10,125 nt of DNA from Chloroflexota bacterium (lineage in GTDB: Bacteria > Chloroflexota > Anaerolineae > B4-G1 > SLSP01), in assembly GCA_022707665.1 (NCBI GenBank), contig JAKJAE010000075.1, forward strand, positions 1-10,125, written 5' to 3'. Both the position numbers and the translations under genes were made by a program. Of this stretch, positions 7,213-10,125 are shown piece after piece; the stretch's first letter is position 1; each line of letters opens with the position of its first letter. The notes beneath the pieces were generated by a model. The model saw only the letters and a program-made list of their open reading frames with translations, had not been told where the DNA came from and did not search any database.

Positions 7213-8464
7213 TGTTGTCCAGGTGCACGTCCTCGAGTGATGAGACTCCCAGCGATGATTCTTTGGGAGATACGGCGTCGTCTTCCCAGTCGAAGTCCCC
7301 GGCGTCATCGTCTTCATCGTCATCGTCGAGGCCGAGGTACCCTACCAGGTAGTCAGCTTCGTCGTCCTCTTCTGACTCGCCCTCCTCCTCCTCGGCGCTG
7401 TCGACGTCATACTCCTCGTCAGACTCGGGAAGGTCCCCCAAATCCGGGAAATGCCAGGCGTCATCCGACGCTCCGCTGAAGGCCTCCGGGGCTCCGAAGA
7501 AGGAGGAGGCGTCACCATGGAAGAACTCAAGCTCCTGCAGGGCTTCGCCTGCAGCCGAAGCGAGCGCCTCATTGTCGCTCTTCGTGAAACGACGCAGGGT
7601 CTTGCGCGCCAATGTGCCACCGATTTGCCCCAGCGCCCACAACGCCATCGTCTGGACGTCGATGTCGACATCGTCGGTCAAGCTGATGATGTCCTCGACG
7701 GCTGCTTCGATCTGGAGTTCGCCACAGGCGCGCACTGCGGCGAGGCGCATACGCGGGTCGCTGCTTACGAGCTCGCGCTGAACGAACTGAGCCCAGGTGT
7801 CATCTGCACTATGGCCCATGGCGACGATGGCACTGCGGCGCATATTGCTGTCGCCATCCGTGTAAGCGCGTTTGATCATTGCCGGAACACCATACTCGCC
7901 GGTGAAGGCCATGGCTTCTACCGCACACTGGCGAACCGCGAGTGCTTCACCTGGCCTGGTGTAGGAGGCCTGCAGCGCCTGCACTGCCTTGTGGAACGGC
8001 GCGGGGCGGATCTTCTGCAGCTCGCCTAACAAGACGAACCGTCCCAGTCCTTCAGCCGCCGCCCGGCGTGCCTCAGGTGATGGGTCACTGTGGAGGATGC
8101 GTACATACTCGGGCACCAGGCGGACGTCCTCTACCTCCGCGAGACCCTGCAGCGCCGACGTGCGCACGTCAGCATCAGGATCCAAGAGGGCGATTCGGAA
8201 TATGGCAGAGAAGTCCATGGCAAAGTCAGCTGCCGAGATCTCCAACAAGATCTCCGTCAGTTCACGTCGCACAGCGGTGCCGAGACCGGGCCAAAGCGTC
8301 CGCATTCGCAGCAGGTCGTCATCCATCAGACCTGAGAGCAGCGCCATCAACGAGCGATCGGGCGTAACGCCGTCTTGTTCCAGATTCTGCCAGAGCGTTA
8401 CCCGGCGCTCCGCGTCTTGTGGATCGATCTCGGATCCGAAGTCGGTCAGGTCCCAGTCTTGCAT
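7190..8464 (-). CDS. HEAT-repeat protein with acidic C-terminal tail
   Basis: This 424-residue cytoplasmic protein has no signal peptide or membrane segment. Residues about 85-312 consist of paired amphipathic helices typical of HEAT/PBS-lyase-type repeats: DPDADVRTSALQGLAEV (95-111), DPSPEARRAAAEGLGRF (127-143), DGDSNMRRSAIVAMG (203-217), DPRMRLAAVRACGEL (236-250) and VDIDVQTMALWALGQIG (266-282). Such repeats form scaffolds for protein-protein contact. From about 334 on, the sequence is low-complexity and strongly acidic, with runs such as AEEEEGESEEDDE and DDDDEDDD, and is probably disordered. ATG at 8464 is the only sensible start; AGGAGG lies about 13 nt upstream, a longer spacing than usual. 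It lies 26 nt after the M50 protease stop and overlaps the metalloprotease start, so all three are probably co-transcribed. The function is unknown; a scaffold or adaptor for its neighbours is a guess. Confidence 0.82.
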   Translation of the reverse strand: MQDWDLTDFGSEIDPQDAERRVTLWQNLEQDGVTPDRSLMALLSGLMDDDLLRMRTLWPGLGTAVRRELTEILLEISAADFAMDFSAIFRIALLDPDADVRTSALQGLAEVEDVRLVPEYVRILHSDPSPEARRAAAEGLGRFVLLGELQKIRPAPFHKAVQALQASYTRPGEALAVRQCAVEAMAFTGEYGVPAMIKRAYTDGDSNMRRSAIVAMGHSADDTWAQFVQRELVSSDPRMRLAAVRACGELQIEAAVEDIISLTDDVDIDVQTMALWALGQIGGTLARKTLRRFTKSDNEALASAAGEALQELEFFHGDASSFFGAPEAFSGASDDAWHFPDLGDLPESDEEYDVDSAEEEEGESEEDDEADYLVGYLGLDDDDEDDDAGDFDWEDDAVSPKESSLGVSSLEDVHLDNNDDEVWH

Positions 8465-8490
8465 TGCGGTTCGAGGTCCTCCTGGTGGTG

Positions 8491-9615
8491 CTACTGAAGC
8501 TGCACGGGCATGACGATATCGAGTATCGTCACGGCGACGAAGACTGCGACGAGTAGCAGCAGCGCGACCAGATGGATGCGCTCCTCCAGTGCCGGCGTCA
8601 GCGCTTTGCCACGGATAGCTTCGATGACCGCGAACAGAATGCGGCCACCATCCAGGGCAGGGATCGGCAGCAAGTTGAAGATGCCCAGGCTGATGCTCAA
8701 CAAGACCAGGACATTGAGAAATGGATAGGGGGCGCTCTGTGCGATGCTTTGATCCACGCTCTGGTCGGCGATCTGGCTGATTCCGATCACGCCCACCGGG
8801 CGTGCTTGCTCAAAGGGTATGCCCATCCGAACGATGTACACAGGCAGCATCACCGTCGTTGCTGCTACATTCACGAAATAACGGCTGCCGTAGGTTATGG
8901 CCTGGGTAACCGGGTAGTGCTTGAGGGTGCCAGTGATCTCCTGCGTTGCGATCATGATTCCGAGTGCGCCCTGGCCCTCCGGCGGATTGGCTCGCGGCGT
9001 GATAACCACATCGGTCGAACCGGCCTCGCGCTCGATTGTGAAGATGGTGGGCTTCCCGGCTTCCTCAAGGATGCGCTCCTGAAGAACGCGGGTGTCTTCG
9101 ATCTCATCGCCGTTCACAGCGACGATGCGGTCACCTGCCTGGAGGCTTGCCGCCTCAGCCGGCGAATTGGCAACCACATCGGTGATGACCGCCCGCGTCT
9201 GAGGAATGCCGGTCACGAAGATCAGTATGGCGATCAGCCATGCCGTAGCCAGGTTGGCCACCGAGCCGCCCAGATAGACCACGATACGCTGCCAGGGACC
9301 TTTGGAGTAAAGGCTGTGCTCTTGAGCACCGGGCTCAGATGCGTGGCCTGTCCCATCGTCGAACGTCGTCTCGCCCTCAAAGCGCGTGAAACCGCCGAAG
9401 GGAAGCCAGTTTAGCGTGAAGTCGGTTTCCTTCCAGCGGAACAGCTTCAGAACTCGAGGGGGGTAGCCGATACCAAACTCACGTGCCCAGATGCCCACCA
9501 GCCGCCCTGCGATCAGGTGCCCAAACTCGTGGATCAGAATGAGGGGGATGAGCCCCAGCAGAAACCCGATAATCGGGCCCACGATATTGCCCAGACCGGC
9601 CCAGAATGTTGACAT
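8491..9615 (-). CDS. RseP-like (M50, site-2-type) intramembrane zinc metalloprotease
   Basis: A 374-residue polytopic inner-membrane protease. Site-2 proteases cleave membrane-spanning segments, for example of anti-sigma factors, and can clear signal-peptide remnants. The zinc site HEFGH (29-33) sits in the first membrane segment (about 11-37). LPFGGFTRFEGE (71-82) matches the membrane-associated beta-hairpin of the family. One PDZ domain spans about 142-207 (SPAEAASLQAGDRIVAVNGD). The third zinc ligand is in ALDGGR (D322), and a last membrane helix spans about 347-370. The length fits single-PDZ bacterial homologues; E. coli RseP has two PDZ domains. The start is supported by GGAGG 7 nt before ATG 9615. 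The usual partners (dxr, cdsA, uppS, bamA) are absent here; instead a HEAT protein and a secreted metalloprotease follow. Its target protein is not in view. Confidence 0.93.
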   Translation of the reverse strand: MSTFWAGLGNIVGPIIGFLLGLIPLILIHEFGHLIAGRLVGIWAREFGIGYPPRVLKLFRWKETDFTLNWLPFGGFTRFEGETTFDDGTGHASEPGAQEHSLYSKGPWQRIVVYLGGSVANLATAWLIAILIFVTGIPQTRAVITDVVANSPAEAASLQAGDRIVAVNGDEIEDTRVLQERILEEAGKPTIFTIEREAGSTDVVITPRANPPEGQGALGIMIATQEITGTLKHYPVTQAITYGSRYFVNVAATTVMLPVYIVRMGIPFEQARPVGVIGISQIADQSVDQSIAQSAPYPFLNVLVLLSISLGIFNLLPIPALDGGRILFAVIEAIRGKALTPALEERIHLVALLLLVAVFVAVTILDIVMPVQLQ

Positions 9616-9642
9616 TGTCTTTCCTCCACTTTATGCACGCCG

Positions 9643-9648
9643 ATTATA
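9643..9648 (-). promoter_or_regulatory. -10 promoter candidate for the M50-HEAT-peptidase operon
   Basis: The minus strand reads TATAAT, a perfect -10, 27 nt upstream of the M50 protease ATG. The -35 at 17-nt spacing (CTGGAC) is poor. The predicted leader is short, roughly 20 nt. It is the only strong -10 between the two divergent genes on this strand. Confidence 0.5.
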
Positions 9649-9680
9649 GCGGATTGAGGTGCCAAGTCCAGACACCAGAT

Positions 9681-9708
9681 TTGTTAGGTCGCCGAATATG
9701 CCTATACT
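9681..9708 (+). promoter_or_regulatory. Sigma70-like promoter candidate for the GH99-like gene
   Basis: TTGTTA (9681-9686, 4 of 6 to the -35 consensus) and TATACT (9703-9708, 5 of 6 to the -10 consensus) are spaced by 16 nt, and lie 48 nt before the GTG start. They face away from the M50 operon promoter, so the 141-nt gap would hold two back-to-back promoters whose upstream elements lie within about 30 nt of each other. Confidence 0.5.
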
Positions 9709-9756
9709 GAAGGCCGTTCAGTGCCGTCCGGCTGAGTGCAGCGAAGGAGGAACACC

Positions 9757-10125
9757 GTGCGTGGACGGTGGAATGGTCAGCTATGGGCGGTTCTGGTCCT
9801 GCCCCTGTTACTTGCTGCATGGCCAGGCAAGCCGGTGGTCGCGCAGGGTGTTGGCCCATCCGAGCGACTGGTCCTGGCTCTCTACTGTGCCGATTTCGAG
9901 TGGTCGTCCTGGACCGGTTCTAGGTGTGATGTGCCCCCCGATCTGTATGTTTCGTCTGATGAGGCTACGACAGCACGGCACGTCCGCGAGGCAGGTGACG
10001 CGGGAATCGACGGCCTGATCCAGACCTGGCGGGGGCCGTCGGTAGCCGCCAACCTTACTGCAGCCAACTTCCGCACTTTGCTCGAGCAATCGGCAGGCGC
10101 AGGTCTCACGGCGGCTGTTCAGGTT
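9757..10125 (+). CDS. Secreted GH99/GH71-like glycoside hydrolase-type protein, 3' end cut off
   Basis: A 123-codon open frame runs off the right edge. GTG at 9757 has AAGGAGG (9744-9750) 6 nt upstream, which decides the start. Residues 1 to about 31 form a signal peptide: MRGRWNG, a hydrophobic core LWAVLVLPLLLAAW, and a likely cleavage after VVA-Q. The mature part begins with LALYCADFEWSSW (44-56), then a helix with TTARHVREAGDAGIDGLIQTW (78-98) and ANFRTLLEQSAGAGLTAAVQV (103-123). This arrangement (a barrel strand with W/Y, a helix ending in an AGIDG turn, then a strand with a W) recalls secreted GH99/GH71-like proteins common in Chloroflexota; I judge this by eye only. The catalytic residues would be outside the window. 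It is transcribed away from the rest of the window and would act outside the cell on a glycan if enzymatic. Gene existence is secure, the family tentative. Confidence 0.7.
   Translation, partial: MRGRWNGQLWAVLVLPLLLAAWPGKPVVAQGVGPSERLVLALYCADFEWSSWTGSRCDVPPDLYVSSDEATTARHVREAGDAGIDGLIQTWRGPSVAANLTAANFRTLLEQSAGAGLTAAVQV

Noticed and set aside
7213..7323. A 37-codon N-terminal extension of the metalloprotease beginning at ATG 7323, rich in Met/Thr.
   Set aside because: It reads the acidic-tail codons of the HEAT protein in another frame, is not signal-peptide-like, and pushes the real signal peptide inward. ATG 7212 with a nearby GGA is preferred.
8572..9414. A 280-codon plus-strand open frame opposite the M50 protease gene.
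   Set aside because: The minus strand encodes HEFGH, PDZ and LDGGR motifs in the right order. The antisense product has no recognisable domain and is a codon-bias shadow.

Overview
The window looks like a chromosomal segment of a GC-rich bacterium. The gene styles (a stand-alone YegD-like Hsp70, an M50 protease next to a HEAT-repeat protein and a peptidase-MA protein, a FAD_oxidored protein beside a BadF-type sugar kinase, and a secreted GH99-like protein) recall Chloroflexota of the Anaerolineae type. That taxonomic guess is an inference from gene content; there is no rRNA or other marker here. Several genes start with GTG behind strong Shine-Dalgarno sequences. No tRNA, rRNA, CRISPR array, insertion sequence or phage gene is visible, and coding density is high.

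Eight of the nine genes are on the minus strand. From right to left: (1) At 9757-10125 (+) is the start of a secreted protein resembling GH99/GH71-type glycoside hydrolases, cut off by the window end. It diverges from (2) a minus-strand cluster at 9615-5959: an RseP/site-2-type M50 membrane protease, a HEAT-repeat protein with a very acidic C-terminal tail, and a secreted, C-terminally anchored peptidase-MA-type zinc protease. The genes are nearly contiguous (26-nt gap, then a 23-nt overlap), so they probably form one envelope-related operon. The divergent intergenic region (9616-9756) carries a good sigma70-like promoter candidate for each direction.

(3) At 5781-1579 is a tight four-gene cassette: a FAD-dependent oxidoreductase with a C-terminal galactose-binding-like domain, a BadF/BadG-type (N-acetylglucosamine-kinase-like) sugar kinase, and two tandem paralogous SIS-domain (UPF0309-like) phosphosugar proteins. 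The last three are separated by 6 nt and 1 nt. Together they suggest oxidation, phosphorylation and isomerisation or other processing of a sugar, probably an amino sugar. The substrate is not determined and the cassette is the best candidate here for an undescribed pathway. It ends at a long near-perfect hairpin (21-bp arms, 1493-1540).

(4) Left of the hairpin, with its own extended -10 promoter candidate, a YegD-like Hsp70-family ATPase runs off the left edge of the window (1404-1).
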